Origin: Pedobacter sp. W3I1 | GTDB taxonomy: Bacteria > Bacteroidota > Bacteroidia > Sphingobacteriales > Sphingobacteriaceae | NCBI RefSeq assembly: GCF_030816015.1 | Contig: NZ_JAUSXN010000001.1 | Coordinates: 4,774,001-4,838,000 of the forward strand | Reading direction: 5' to 3' | Length of the DNA: 64,000 bases | Part shown: piece by piece, positions 42,797-52,823 of the stretch | Numbering within the stretch: the stretch's first letter is position 1 | How the letters are laid out: the number at the start of each line of letters is the position of its first letter | Program-made: the position numbers and the translations under genes | Notes under the pieces: generated by a model | The model's database searches: none | Seen by the model: the letters and a program-made list of their open reading frames with translations, nothing else | What the model was told of the DNA's origin: nothing

Positions 42797-44531
42797 TTAA
42801 TTAGTTGGTAATGATACAGTTGGACTGTATACTCTACCGGTTAAACCCCACTGGCTGGAAACAGCAATATTTAACCAGTTGTAAATCAACACCGGAATAT
42901 CTACACCGTTTGGAACAGCGGTGTAGGCTGCTGGCGAAATATCAGGTGAGATATTAGGAGAAATTTCTTCGAAATTGGCAAATGCTACATTACTACTATA
43001 GGTAAAATTATTTCCTTTACCCGATTGATCAAGCATTACAGTACCGCTTGTCTCGTTCCCTGGCCAAAAGCCTAATAAGTTGTTAAAAAATGGAGTACTA
43101 GGCTTAATCTGTGTTCTCATGATCGCGGCTACATCGGTAGCAGACAAGGCCACATTAAACAAAGCTACATCTCTAATTAAAATATTGGTTTGGGTATTAC
43201 CATCGCTTCCAACGTTACCACCCAGCCTGAGTGGTATGCTGTTATCAATATTTTTTCCGTTTATAGACCCTGAATATCTCGTTAAACCATCAACATATAA
43301 CGTAAGTGTTCTTACTGCATTTAGCAGGCTTATAGTAAAGGCTACGGTATGCCAGCGTCCATCACGGATATCGATACCAAAACCAGGACGTGGACTACCG
43401 CCCCAATCTAACTGCGCGGAGTTAGCCCCAAATAAAAAGCCCCACCCTGTTGAGGTAACAGAATCGAAAGGACCTCTTTTTGCCAAAAACATTGGATAAT
43501 AATTCGCCTGCCCGTAATCGTCTCTAAATTTGAACATGAAAGTATAATCTCCAGTAGTACCAAAATTGCCTAATGTGGTGCTGTTTTGTGTAGCGGTAAC
43601 ATTTGAAGAGGTAGTAGCCACAAAACGAGGAGCCGTACCTACAAATGGGTAACTGCTTGGATCAGGCTGCGTAATCTGTACCGACAAAAACCTTGGATTA
43701 TAAAAAGCGATATAAGCATTTCGGGAAGCATCATTAAAAATATTTGAGCCCGGAGTACCACCAGATGGTCCGCCACCTTTATTAGAAGCAATGATCACCA
43801 ACCAGTTTTCTCCCGCATAACCTTTTCTGGCTTTTAGCGCCGTTAGTATCTCACCAATATAACCATCAATATTTTTAATAGCAGCTGCATAAGCAGGTGT
43901 ACCAGCGGTATAACCATTGGCTGCACCTGCAGTTTCGGCACTATGAAACTGTGCAACAACTATAGACGGGCTGTTGGTGATTAACTCGGTAACTACTCCT
44001 GTTTTTACCGCGGCATCATCGGCTACGGTCTGTTTTACGGTTGCATCGGCCGCCAGTTTATCATTAAAAACTGAAGTTGATGCGATAGAAACCGTCCTTG
44101 CGTTGATAATCGAACTGTTGATGCGGGTAAAGATAGTAGGTGTATTTTGTAAGTTTAAACCCGCAAAATCTTCGGTGGTTACATGGTGTTTGGTATAATC
44201 ATAACCTGTTAACATCGTTGTCCAGGCAGATGCATTGGTAATCACATTGTATTTGTTATCGGCCAAACCATCATAGGTATAGGTAGCCTTTGCATTAATT
44301 TGAGCTAAATTGGTAGGTGCGAGTGTTTTTATTGCCGCACCTGTTACGCCATCTAAAACAATATAAAGTACCTTTTTCCCTGCTCCTAAACCTAATGTAT
44401 CGTTTCTAAAGTTTTTCGGCAATGTATTTTCAAAATCCTTATTACACCCAGTGGCCATAAGGAATAACCCAAATACCATGGCCGAGGCCAAAATATTTTA
44501 AGGTTGTAGTTAATGTAAATCCTTTTTTCAT
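42797..44531 (-). pseudogene. DUF4983-like lipoprotein gene with an apparent frameshift in the signal peptide
   Basis: The main frame (42797-44491) encodes a phosphodiesterase-fold region (YIVLDGVTG, TTMLTGYDYTKHH, VIIASNKGG) and a LamG-like domain (LTLYVDGLTRYSGSING, IRDVALFNVALSATDVA). It is homologous to the protein at 39105. In frame it has only a TTG at 44491 and an ATG at 44479, neither with a basic N-region. An ATG at 44531 opens MKKGFTLTTTLKYF in another frame. Deleting one base of the TTTT run (44490-44493) would join it to LASAMVFGLFLMATGC, a perfect lipoprotein signal. The gene is therefore frameshifted at this site, or the base is a sequence error. The metal motif has degenerated further than in its paralogue (SNKGG). 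Confidence 0.75.
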
Positions 44532-44557
44532 CTGTTATTATATTTGAAATATATTGA

Positions 44558-46240
44558 TCAATTAGAAAAATTAAGACGCAACAGGTTGTGGGGCAACGTA
44601 CCATTGAAACGTAGAATATTGCCCACTAAAATTACCTGCGAGCCATTTGAGATCGTGGTTTCTACCATATCGTAAATAAAACCTTGAAAACCACCTGTAT
44701 TGTTATAGCCAACCGCCAACTGTCCATTGGCTTCCAATACCATAAAACCCTGGCGCAGATAATCGCCATATTTATTAAAAGAGCCGGCTACAATTATTTT
44801 TCCGTTGTTAAGCTGGCCAACAAAATTAGTAATGCCACCTGTTACCGCCTGGCCATTAAAGGTAGTTACATTAGAGCCATCAGCATTTAACAGATTAAGA
44901 CCCGAGGCCGCTTTACCATTAAAACTCGTAAAGGAACCTCCTATCACAATTTTATTCGTGGTAGCGTTGTATCTAATGGAAAGAATATCGCTATTGGCAC
45001 CCGAGCCTACGTTAAAGCTATTATCAACGCTGCCATCCAGGTTAATCCTTACAATTCTATTGGCCTGTACCCCATTAAACGTGCTGAAAGTGCCTACTAA
45101 GATTAATTTCCCGTCTGTTTGCATCATAGCATCTAAGATAACACCGTTCGCACCTATAGCACTTTGACGGGTAGATTTGTTATAATGGAAAGTAGAATCC
45201 ATGGTACCATCCATATTTACCCTTACCATCTGGCGCATCCTCGTATTATCGTAAACCTTCTCATCATAACTAGAATTTGGCAGATACATGCGTTTGTAGT
45301 TATTAAAGTTGCCTACCAAATAAACCTGTTCATTAAATACAAAGGTTTTTCTAACAGCGCCATCCACACCGGCATTAAAGGCACTCACAGTATCACCATT
45401 TTTATACGTTTCCTGTGGTTTTGGGTTAATTACATCCCTGAGGATCAAACTATCTAAGCTTCCATTAGTGTTTAACCTGGCCACATTGTTCAACGTTTGG
45501 CGGTTTGTACGTGTAGAATTAAAGCTGGTAAAACTTCCGCCGATAATATATTTACCTGCCTGGGTTCCGGTTTGGATCCTGGTAATCGAGTTGATATACT
45601 TCTCAGCCCCACCAACTCCTTTGCCAAAACTAACGCCACTCGTTGAGTATGTACCATCTCCCAAAATTTGGGCTATGCCTCCAATGGGTAGCTTTTCGGT
45701 TCCTTTTAATTCAAAATCGTTAAACGCGCCACCCAGGAAAAAGTTACCACCTGGTAATGCCTCAATATCATATATGGAGCTATTACCAAAGCCATTGGTA
45801 TTATTTGTTGCCCCATTAACTACTTTCCAGTTGGCATCAACACTTAGTTTGCCACCTACTTTTACTATTGGACCAAAAAAACTTTGCCCTTGTGAGGTAA
45901 TCCACATACTGCCTGTACTGGCCGTTAGCGGAACCTTGAAAGTTAAGGTACTGTCGTTTGTAGATGCAGGAACCACTTCGGCTTCAATTTCATTTACATA
46001 CACCTTAAAATCGCTGATGTATTTATTCAGTCCTTTTACCCTTACGCTTAAAACATCACCAGGACTTACAACATCTGGTTCAATTGTTTTAGAAATAAAG
46101 GTAAGATCCAATGGTTTCTTCCCTCCGGCATAAGGGTCTTCGGTAAGTCCTTTTTCTTTTTGGCAAGAAACAATAGCCGTTGTTAAGCCTATGGCTCCAA
46201 ACAAAAACAGCTTAAATTTATATTTTATGTTAGTTAACAT
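44558..46240 (-). CDS. Lipoprotein with IPT/TIG-like and delta-60-type beta-propeller repeats (DUF5008-like)
   Basis: A 560-residue lipoprotein (FGAIGLTTAIVSCQK). Residues 45-130 look like an IPT/TIG immunoglobulin-like domain (PDVVSPGDVLSVRVKGLN). The rest repeats a motif of the form GKxIxGGSFTxFNG...RLNxDGSxD (for example KLILVGTFSTFNG, KIVIGGSFTSFNG, KIIVAGSFNKYG), typical of delta-60 repeats that build a propeller. Such proteins accompany SusC/SusD pairs and probably bind ligand at the surface. The gene lies between a fasciclin gene and the frameshifted DUF4983-like gene. Confidence 0.85.
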   Translation of the reverse strand: MLTNIKYKFKLFLFGAIGLTTAIVSCQKEKGLTEDPYAGGKKPLDLTFISKTIEPDVVSPGDVLSVRVKGLNKYISDFKVYVNEIEAEVVPASTNDSTLTFKVPLTASTGSMWITSQGQSFFGPIVKVGGKLSVDANWKVVNGATNNTNGFGNSSIYDIEALPGGNFFLGGAFNDFELKGTEKLPIGGIAQILGDGTYSTSGVSFGKGVGGAEKYINSITRIQTGTQAGKYIIGGSFTSFNSTRTNRQTLNNVARLNTNGSLDSLILRDVINPKPQETYKNGDTVSAFNAGVDGAVRKTFVFNEQVYLVGNFNNYKRMYLPNSSYDEKVYDNTRMRQMVRVNMDGTMDSTFHYNKSTRQSAIGANGVILDAMMQTDGKLILVGTFSTFNGVQANRIVRINLDGSVDNSFNVGSGANSDILSIRYNATTNKIVIGGSFTSFNGKAASGLNLLNADGSNVTTFNGQAVTGGITNFVGQLNNGKIIVAGSFNKYGDYLRQGFMVLEANGQLAVGYNNTGGFQGFIYDMVETTISNGSQVILVGNILRFNGTLPHNLLRLNFSN

Positions 46241-46271
46241 TTTTATTCAATTTTCGGATGAGATAATAGAC

Positions 46272-47018
46272 CTATGGTGTTGGTGGATTAATACCTGCAG
46301 ATATGGCCTGCTCGATAAAAACATTTGTATTAAAGCCGAAATTATGCTGGATTTTATTTAATACATGTAATACACCATTGGTGGGCTGTATATCAGATGT
46401 GGCGACCGGAATATTGACCAATGATACCTGTGGATTGGACAGATCGGGAATATAGGCTAGATACAATTGACGGTAACCAGCATAAGCCACCCTCGAAAGT
46501 ACTTCTCCTTTATCGCTGAGCACCACTGCGTCATTAAAGATCACCCCTACATTCATGATCCTGCCACCATAGGAAGTATAACCCTGGCCAGGGAAAGCGA
46601 GATAAGATAAAGTATCGCGCTGTGGATAATCTTTTAAGCGGCTGGCGCCTTTGAAGATATATTGCGAAAGTATATTCTTCCATACCGCCGGTTTTATCTG
46701 CGATAATTGGGAAACGGTATCTTTACCCGTTACCCTTAATTCGATGTTCAAGCGCTTGATAGATTTAAAGATGGATCCACTTGGTGGCGCAAAAAATGTA
46801 ATATTCTCTTTGCTTACTACGTCAGCTAAACCAGCCAGTTTAATAACCGTTAAAGTCGAATCGAAAAACGGTTTCTTTTCTTCCATGTACTGCATCATAT
46901 TTCCATTATATTTTGCCTCATGAACCCCCGTTTCCATATAGTATTTTTTGCAGCCGGTTAAAACTGATAATACACAGATTAGTGAAAACAGCAGTGTTTT
47001 ATAATTTTTCATCATCAT
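46272..47018 (-). CDS. Fasciclin-domain lipoprotein
   Basis: A 248-residue lipoprotein starting at MMMKNYKTLLFSLICVLSVL with lipobox VLTGC. An ATG at 47033 would overlap the SusD stop codon, so I use 47018. It has the fasciclin (FAS1) pattern: an N-terminal YMEEKKPFFDSTLTVIKLAG, then ENITFFAPPSGSIFKSIK (the FAPtN-AF box) and a C-terminal GVLHVLNKIQH (the H-box). FAS1 domains mediate surface adhesion or glycan binding. It follows a SusD gene by 5 bp. A paralogue occupies the same position behind the other SusD at 52824. Confidence 0.9.
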   Translation of the reverse strand: MMMKNYKTLLFSLICVLSVLTGCKKYYMETGVHEAKYNGNMMQYMEEKKPFFDSTLTVIKLAGLADVVSKENITFFAPPSGSIFKSIKRLNIELRVTGKDTVSQLSQIKPAVWKNILSQYIFKGASRLKDYPQRDTLSYLAFPGQGYTSYGGRIMNVGVIFNDAVVLSDKGEVLSRVAYAGYRQLYLAYIPDLSNPQVSLVNIPVATSDIQPTNGVLHVLNKIQHNFGFNTNVFIEQAISAGINPPTP

Positions 47019-47023
47019 ATCTA

Positions 47024-48565
47024 TTAGTTCCAAAAATTATTACCGATTAAATTTGGGTTCGCACTACGCTCGGCAGCAGTAATGGTTAATGGCCATGTCC
47101 ACGCCCCTGCGTTTAGATTAGCTACCGACATTGGCGATCCGGTGAAATCGGAACTGATTACTCTTTTCGTTCTGACCAGGTCAAAATAGAATTGTCCTTC
47201 ACCAATCAGTTCCCTGCATCTTTCCCTATAAATTTCATCCTTCAAATCCTGTCCATCCTGGATAATAAGGGGTGCGTTTGCAGCTATGGTTACCCTATTC
47301 GCAAAATCTCTTGCTCCACTTTCATCACCAAGTTCGGCCAGGGCTTCGGCAGTTAATAAATAGCAATCAGGCAACCTGAAAATAATGGCGCTATCATCAC
47401 TTGTTACCGATATCGCATTACCTGATCCTGTTGTATAGGTATTCGCGAATTTTTTAAACTGGAAGGATCCAGATTGAGCATCGTAATTCTCGAACCAGGT
47501 GGTTATCCTGGCATCAGGAGAACCCGGGGGATAAAGCTTACGCATATAGTTGCTTGCGTAATACATTGAACTTGATGTTTTGGTTACATTACCTTGATAC
47601 GGAAAGTGTGAAAAATAATAAGAGTAGCCCGCCGTTAACGAAAAGCCTTCTCCATAGTTAAATTCCTGTAAAATGCCGAACAGGTTTTCACTGCTCCTTC
47701 CTTTAAAAATCTTTAATGTATTTGCAGGTGTAATGGGCAGTATCTTGTAATTGCTGTAAGTATCCAGTTCGGTGGCCAATGTTTTTACGGCTTCGTAATA
47801 TTTTGTTTTAACATCGGTATCCCAGGCGGCGGCCCACATATTTAAATGCATTAAAAGTGCAACTGCCGATGCCTTGGTAGGTCTGAAACCATTAGATGTA
47901 GCATCGTTGTAAGCAGATGGCAAATCGGCTTTTGCCGTAGTCATATCTGCAATACACCTGTTCATTACGGTTACTTGTGGTGTTCTGCCTAATGGGCTGC
48001 TATGGTAGGCATCAGTGTAATAAACGGCATCACCAAATAACTTGCAGATAAACATATAACTCAGGTTACGTAAGAATACAGCCTCGGCTTTATATCTTTT
48101 TTTATCAGCATCTGGCAAACTCGATGATGGCACCTTATCTACTTCGAAGTATAAAATATTTGATGCTGCGACCACATCGTACCATTCTTTCCAGCTCATG
48201 ATGTTTTTCATCATATCACTAAACCTTCCGCTACTGGCAACAATAGCTTTCATATTGTTGTTGGCCAATGAATTAAAAATGGTAGAACCATCACCACTGA
48301 TACCACTTGCAACTACATTATTACCCCGGACTTCTAATGCGGGGAAGAATGCCCGGTCGTCCTCATTAAAGAAAGTGGGCGTACCTGCCACTTTTGATTT
48401 TAACCTTGCGTAAATGCCGTTTGTAAATCCCTCTACATCTTCGCGTGTTTTCCAAAAGTTGTTCCCACTTTGTGCTTCGATGGGTGTCACATTTAAAAAC
48501 TTTTTGCAACCAACTGTGGTAAATACCAGTGCGGCAAACAGGATTATATATTTTGTATTTTTCAT
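47024..48565 (-). CDS. SusD/RagB-family nutrient-binding lipoprotein (pair 2)
   Basis: A 513-residue lipoprotein starting at MKNTKYIILFAALVFTTVGC. A start 24 bases upstream would give a non-signal extension and overlap the SusC gene. The N-terminal SusD region (FLNVTPIEAQSGNNFWKTRE), the TPR-like helices (KRYKAEAVFLRNLSYMFICK) and the C-terminal LTAEALAELGDESGARDF and YRERCRELIGEGQFYFDLVR motifs are typical. It sits on the outer face of the outer membrane as the lid of the SusC transporter encoded just upstream. Confidence 0.95.
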   Translation of the reverse strand: MKNTKYIILFAALVFTTVGCKKFLNVTPIEAQSGNNFWKTREDVEGFTNGIYARLKSKVAGTPTFFNEDDRAFFPALEVRGNNVVASGISGDGSTIFNSLANNNMKAIVASSGRFSDMMKNIMSWKEWYDVVAASNILYFEVDKVPSSSLPDADKKRYKAEAVFLRNLSYMFICKLFGDAVYYTDAYHSSPLGRTPQVTVMNRCIADMTTAKADLPSAYNDATSNGFRPTKASAVALLMHLNMWAAAWDTDVKTKYYEAVKTLATELDTYSNYKILPITPANTLKIFKGRSSENLFGILQEFNYGEGFSLTAGYSYYFSHFPYQGNVTKTSSSMYYASNYMRKLYPPGSPDARITTWFENYDAQSGSFQFKKFANTYTTGSGNAISVTSDDSAIIFRLPDCYLLTAEALAELGDESGARDFANRVTIAANAPLIIQDGQDLKDEIYRERCRELIGEGQFYFDLVRTKRVISSDFTGSPMSVANLNAGAWTWPLTITAAERSANPNLIGNNFWN

Positions 48566-48578
48566 CTGTCTAATTTGT

Positions 48579-51500
48579 TTAAAACTCAATGTTTAAGCCT
48601 AGGGTAAACTGTCGCGGAGAAGGATAACCTCCTGAATCATCTCTACCCAAACTGGTTACATTTTCAGGGTTAGGCCCAGAGTAGCGCGTGATAAAACCAA
48701 GGTTGGCGGCAGTAGCATTTATGCTTACCCTGTTCATCCCTAACCTGCTGGTAAATTTTTTATCGAAGATGTAATACACTTTAACTGAGTTTAACTTAAA
48801 ATAAGAGCCATCTTCCTGAAATGCCGTTTGGTTTAATCTAAAAGGATCGATGATACGTGCACGGACAAAATCCAGCGGATTGGCATAGGTTGCAGCATCA
48901 CCAGCTGTACTCCAATAGTTTAGCTGATCTAACGGCACCAAACTACCCAACTGATTAAAATTAGTATAGTTCTGTAACTGCTTACCCAATGGGTTATTGA
49001 TAATATCGCGGATCAGGGTAAAGGAAGTATTGACCTCTACACTCCAGTTTTTCCATTGCAGGTATGAAGTGAAACCCCCGGTTATCTGCGGCTGCGAATT
49101 ACCAGCAATAACCCTATCATTACCATCAAGCACGTAATTTCCATCCAGATCGGTAAAAACAGGATCGCCTGCTTTAAAATAATTTAAGCGGCCGGTACCT
49201 CCCACGCGGTAGGGCAAACCGGTATTCGGATCAACAGGAACCTGAGCATTGGTAGAATATACTCCTTTTGTATTGTACAGATAATTCGATAATGAGTTGA
49301 TACCTAAACGGTAATAGGTGTCCTGTTGTAAGTCTTTATCATAATAAATATAGTCTCTTAAACCATCAGGCAATTGTGCCAGAATTTCTCTGTTGATGGC
49401 TAAGTTTGCAGATATTGTCCACTTAAACTGGCTATTAGGACTTAATGGGCGGGCTGTTGTTTGAAATTCCCAACCATAGTTTACATTACTGATCTCATTA
49501 GAAGCAATGCTTCCAAATGAATTGGTACTCGAAATATCCTTGTATTTGAAAATATTGTCGTTTTGCTTGTAATAAGTATCAAAAACGAATGAAAAACGGT
49601 TTTGGAACAAGCTAAAATCAACACCAGCATTATAGGTAGTTGCTTTGGTAGGCTGCAAATCTAAATTCGGCAATCTCGCTAGGTCTAATATAACCGAGTT
49701 TGCATTATTGTAACGATTTCCACCTACATATTTACCATAACCATCAAAAATACCACCTACAGGCTGTATATTAGAGCCATAACTTAAACGGATATCGGCA
49801 TAATCAATCCATTTGATGTTTTCCATAAACTGTTCTTTATTAAAGTTCCATTTTAAGGCTATGGATGGATTGGCAATGTAACGGGCATTTTCGCCATTAG
49901 CCGAGTTGGCATCCAAGCGATAATTAAGGTCCAATACATATTTTTGTCTGTAGTTGTAAGAAAATGCACCAGCAAAAGCAACGCTTCTTACATCGGTATA
50001 ATCTATTGTTCCACCTAACGAGGTCAGGTAATCGGTCATATTAGTTAAAGGGCCCCTTAACTGATCGTTAACTCCCCTCTCGTTCAAAATAGCATCTGCT
50101 TTAAAAAAGCTGGAGTTCATTTCTGTAAAGGCAAATAAGTTGAAATTATGCGCATCTTCTCCGGCAGCATCCTTTAAACTATATACATAAGAGAACTGGT
50201 TACGATTGTATAACTTGGTAGCACGGTCGTTATAGGTATAATATTTCGATTGGTTGCCATTTAATGCCGCCGGCGAAAAATTATCTTTTGTACCCGTACT
50301 ATTGGTGTAGTTTAAAAATGTAGAAATCCTAAAATTCTTAAAAACCTCGTATTCAGCATTAATGGTCGCAAAAGTCTGTAGTGACTTATTGTCATTATCG
50401 GTTTGGAGCTGAGCTAACACGCCACTTTGTGATGAAAACAAGGAAGGTGAAGGCAATAAACTGGATGCGGCGCCTGTAGTGGCTAAACCGCTATTCAGCA
50501 AGCCATTGCCGCTACCCGTTTGCTGTTTTTGAATGGAATTTTGTAGCTGACCAACCAATTTAAATTTAGGGGTTGGGTTATATTGCATGTTCATATTCAG
50601 GTTGTACCTGGAATAGCCTGTATTCTCCTGGATCCCGGTTTCATCATAAGCACCCACACCCACTTTATAGTTGAAGGCTACATCACCACCCGAAATGCTC
50701 ACATTGTGGGTTTGGTTAAATGTGTTTCTATAAAAATAGGATTGCCAATCTGTTGAGTTATTAAAGTAAGCATTTAAGCTATCAGACAAAATTGGTGATG
50801 AGTTGACCATATCTATCGCATGGTTATAACTGGTATCATTCTGCAAAATCTGCCAGATACGCAGATCCCTTTCACCTTTACCTCCAATAACGTTACGTAA
50901 CTGAGGTACCATCGAAAAGAATGATGCACCATTATAACGTACAACCGGCACTTTTGAATTACCGCGTTTGGTGGTCACCAAAATTACCCCATAAGCTCCT
51001 CTCGATCCATATAAAGCTGTTGCGGCCGCATCTTTTAATACCGTAAGGTCTTCTATATCTTCTGGTGGGATCTGCGAAATAGGCGATACACCTGGCCCAG
51101 CCTGTTGAAAACCATATGAATAGTTGGTATTGTCATCAACAGGTACCCCATCAATTACAAACAGTGGCGAGGTTGGGGTTAAGAAACTAGAGCTTCCGGA
51201 ACCAGATATGTTAATGTTAGAGATACCACGTAAGGTAATAGAGCCCCTAAAACCTGGTGCACCAGTACTGTTCTGGATGTTAAGACCAGCAACTTTACCC
51301 TGTAAAAGCGACATGACATCACTTGCGGGCTGCCCCTGGATATCTTTACCCGAAATGGTTACGGTGGATCCTGTACTTAAGGTTCTTGTTTTGGTTTGAT
51401 AACCTGCAGTAACCTGTACCTCTTTAAGCGTGGTATTATCACCCTGCAAGGTTAGGTTAATAGTAGTTCGGTTATTTACCTTTACCGTTTGGGTGATATA

Positions 51501-51773
51501 ACTTAAATATTTAAAAGTAATCTCTGCATTTGATGCTACGGTTACCCTAAAACGGCCGTCGCCATCGGTTTGGCCCAAAACCCTGCCACCACTTAAAATA
51601 CTTACGCCGGGCATGGTTTCCTTCTTTTTCGATTCACCATCATAAACCGTACCCGTAACCGCTATTTGCTGTTGAGCGAAGGCAAGATTGTGCAAACCAA
51701 AAATCAATAAAATTACTATACTGTAAAAATACTTCATTGGAAATATATTTTGTTTTGATTTAGTTAGTTCCAT
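48579..51773 (-). CDS. SusC/RagA-family TonB-dependent outer-membrane transporter (pair 2)
   Basis: A 1064-residue protein. After the signal peptide there is a carboxypeptidase-like regulatory domain (QIAVTGTVYDGESKKKETMP), a TonB plug (VMSLLQGKVAGLNIQNSTG, PLFVIDGVPVDDN, DIEDLTVLKDAAATALYGSR) and a 22-strand barrel ending in LGLNIEF. The ATG at 51773 overlaps the upstream stop as TGATG, which suggests coupling. A second in-frame ATG at 51737 (MKYFYSIVILLIFGLHNLAF) gives a more typical signal peptide and may be the real start. With SusD it imports an oligosaccharide or glycopeptide. Confidence 0.95.
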   Translation of the reverse strand: MELTKSKQNIFPMKYFYSIVILLIFGLHNLAFAQQQIAVTGTVYDGESKKKETMPGVSILSGGRVLGQTDGDGRFRVTVASNAEITFKYLSYITQTVKVNNRTTINLTLQGDNTTLKEVQVTAGYQTKTRTLSTGSTVTISGKDIQGQPASDVMSLLQGKVAGLNIQNSTGAPGFRGSITLRGISNINISGSGSSSFLTPTSPLFVIDGVPVDDNTNYSYGFQQAGPGVSPISQIPPEDIEDLTVLKDAAATALYGSRGAYGVILVTTKRGNSKVPVVRYNGASFFSMVPQLRNVIGGKGERDLRIWQILQNDTSYNHAIDMVNSSPILSDSLNAYFNNSTDWQSYFYRNTFNQTHNVSISGGDVAFNYKVGVGAYDETGIQENTGYSRYNLNMNMQYNPTPKFKLVGQLQNSIQKQQTGSGNGLLNSGLATTGAASSLLPSPSLFSSQSGVLAQLQTDNDNKSLQTFATINAEYEVFKNFRISTFLNYTNSTGTKDNFSPAALNGNQSKYYTYNDRATKLYNRNQFSYVYSLKDAAGEDAHNFNLFAFTEMNSSFFKADAILNERGVNDQLRGPLTNMTDYLTSLGGTIDYTDVRSVAFAGAFSYNYRQKYVLDLNYRLDANSANGENARYIANPSIALKWNFNKEQFMENIKWIDYADIRLSYGSNIQPVGGIFDGYGKYVGGNRYNNANSVILDLARLPNLDLQPTKATTYNAGVDFSLFQNRFSFVFDTYYKQNDNIFKYKDISSTNSFGSIASNEISNVNYGWEFQTTARPLSPNSQFKWTISANLAINREILAQLPDGLRDYIYYDKDLQQDTYYRLGINSLSNYLYNTKGVYSTNAQVPVDPNTGLPYRVGGTGRLNYFKAGDPVFTDLDGNYVLDGNDRVIAGNSQPQITGGFTSYLQWKNWSVEVNTSFTLIRDIINNPLGKQLQNYTNFNQLGSLVPLDQLNYWSTAGDAATYANPLDFVRARIIDPFRLNQTAFQEDGSYFKLNSVKVYYIFDKKFTSRLGMNRVSINATAANLGFITRYSGPNPENVTSLGRDDSGGYPSPRQFTLGLNIEF

Positions 51774-52819
51774 CAGTCGTTATCAAATTTTGGTTTATCA
51801 GTCTTAAACTGGAAAATAATTTCCCAATCGCCCTCCTCATAGATCTTGAAATTTAAGGCCAGATAACAGTGAAGTAAAACAGCGCCAAATGCCTGCCTGT
51901 CAAATCTGAATACTACCCTCGCTGCACCACCATCTTTTGTGGTAAATTTTGTAGGGTATGCCGTTAATGGAACCGGGTAAGCCACATCGAATTTTACTTT
52001 GCTGGCGTCTTTTACCATATTAAAACCATGTACCAAATTGCCCCAATCGGTTAAGGCGAACTTATTCGGATCGATAACCTGAGCGAGCGTATCTATAAAT
52101 TTGAAACTGATGCTATGCCCCGAATAGCCAGGTAAACCTTTTGGCAGTTTATTGAACACAACCTGTACATCACGGGAAGTCAAATATTGATTGGTTCTGG
52201 TACCTGTAATAAACATGTCTGAGGGACTAACAGAGGTGGATGTTCCCTGCCCAGTTACCGGATCAAGTGGCGATGGCTCATATGGGCGTTCACGCAGCGG
52301 ACTTAGACGAAAGTTTTGAAAATATTTTCTTCCTCCGGTATTCGACATTTCTACATCAAAAACATAACCCGAATCTGGCTGGGCCTTAATCATATTGGAA
52401 TTGGCCTCTGCCCACATTAAAAACTCGCCAGAATGCGGACGGACTTCGAACAAAGGGTGGTTTTCGATTATTCGCTTGGCCTCAATTTCGGCTAGCGATT
52501 TTTCCGTACCATCATAAGCTGTTTTCCATACTTTTACCGGGTACAACTTAGTAAGTTCGGGAGCAGGCTCGCCACCAAAGGTGCGCATGTTTACAATTTT
52601 AAAATCTAATGGCCTGCTCGAATTGCCATAGGTAAAGATGTTTGTAAATAAAGTATTCCTACCCAATGTAGGTTGATATATAAACTGTGTATACTGACTA
52701 TCGTTAGCGATAGACAATCTGTTGTCAGGTAAATTTTTCTTACACGACCCCAATAAGAGCATTATGCCTGATAGCATAATTCCTATGGTAAGGATGTATT
52801 TATTAGTTTTCATCTTCAT
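51773..52819 (-). CDS. Lipoprotein of a SusCD-associated family (DUF5007-like)
   Basis: A 348-residue lipoprotein (IMLSGIMLLLGSCKK). The mature protein is beta-rich, with DSQYTQFIYQPTLGRNTLF, YPVKVWKTAYDGTEKSLAEI, GEFLMWAEANSNMIKAQPDS and a C-terminal EEGDWEIIFQFKTDKPKF. I believe it belongs to a DUF5007-like family found only next to SusC/SusD and fasciclin genes in Bacteroidota, but the family name is from memory and less sure than the lipoprotein call. The probable role is surface glycan binding. It lies between a fasciclin and a SusC gene. Confidence 0.75.
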   Translation of the reverse strand: MKMKTNKYILTIGIMLSGIMLLLGSCKKNLPDNRLSIANDSQYTQFIYQPTLGRNTLFTNIFTYGNSSRPLDFKIVNMRTFGGEPAPELTKLYPVKVWKTAYDGTEKSLAEIEAKRIIENHPLFEVRPHSGEFLMWAEANSNMIKAQPDSGYVFDVEMSNTGGRKYFQNFRLSPLRERPYEPSPLDPVTGQGTSTSVSPSDMFITGTRTNQYLTSRDVQVVFNKLPKGLPGYSGHSISFKFIDTLAQVIDPNKFALTDWGNLVHGFNMVKDASKVKFDVAYPVPLTAYPTKFTTKDGGAARVVFRFDRQAFGAVLLHCYLALNFKIYEEGDWEIIFQFKTDKPKFDND

Positions 52820-52823
52820 AAGG

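Noticed and set aside
44392..44604. 70-codon ORF on the minus strand overlapping the signal-peptide region
   Set aside because: It reads the DNA between two genes in another frame; its C-terminal part is the wrong-frame continuation of the frameshifted lipoprotein leader.
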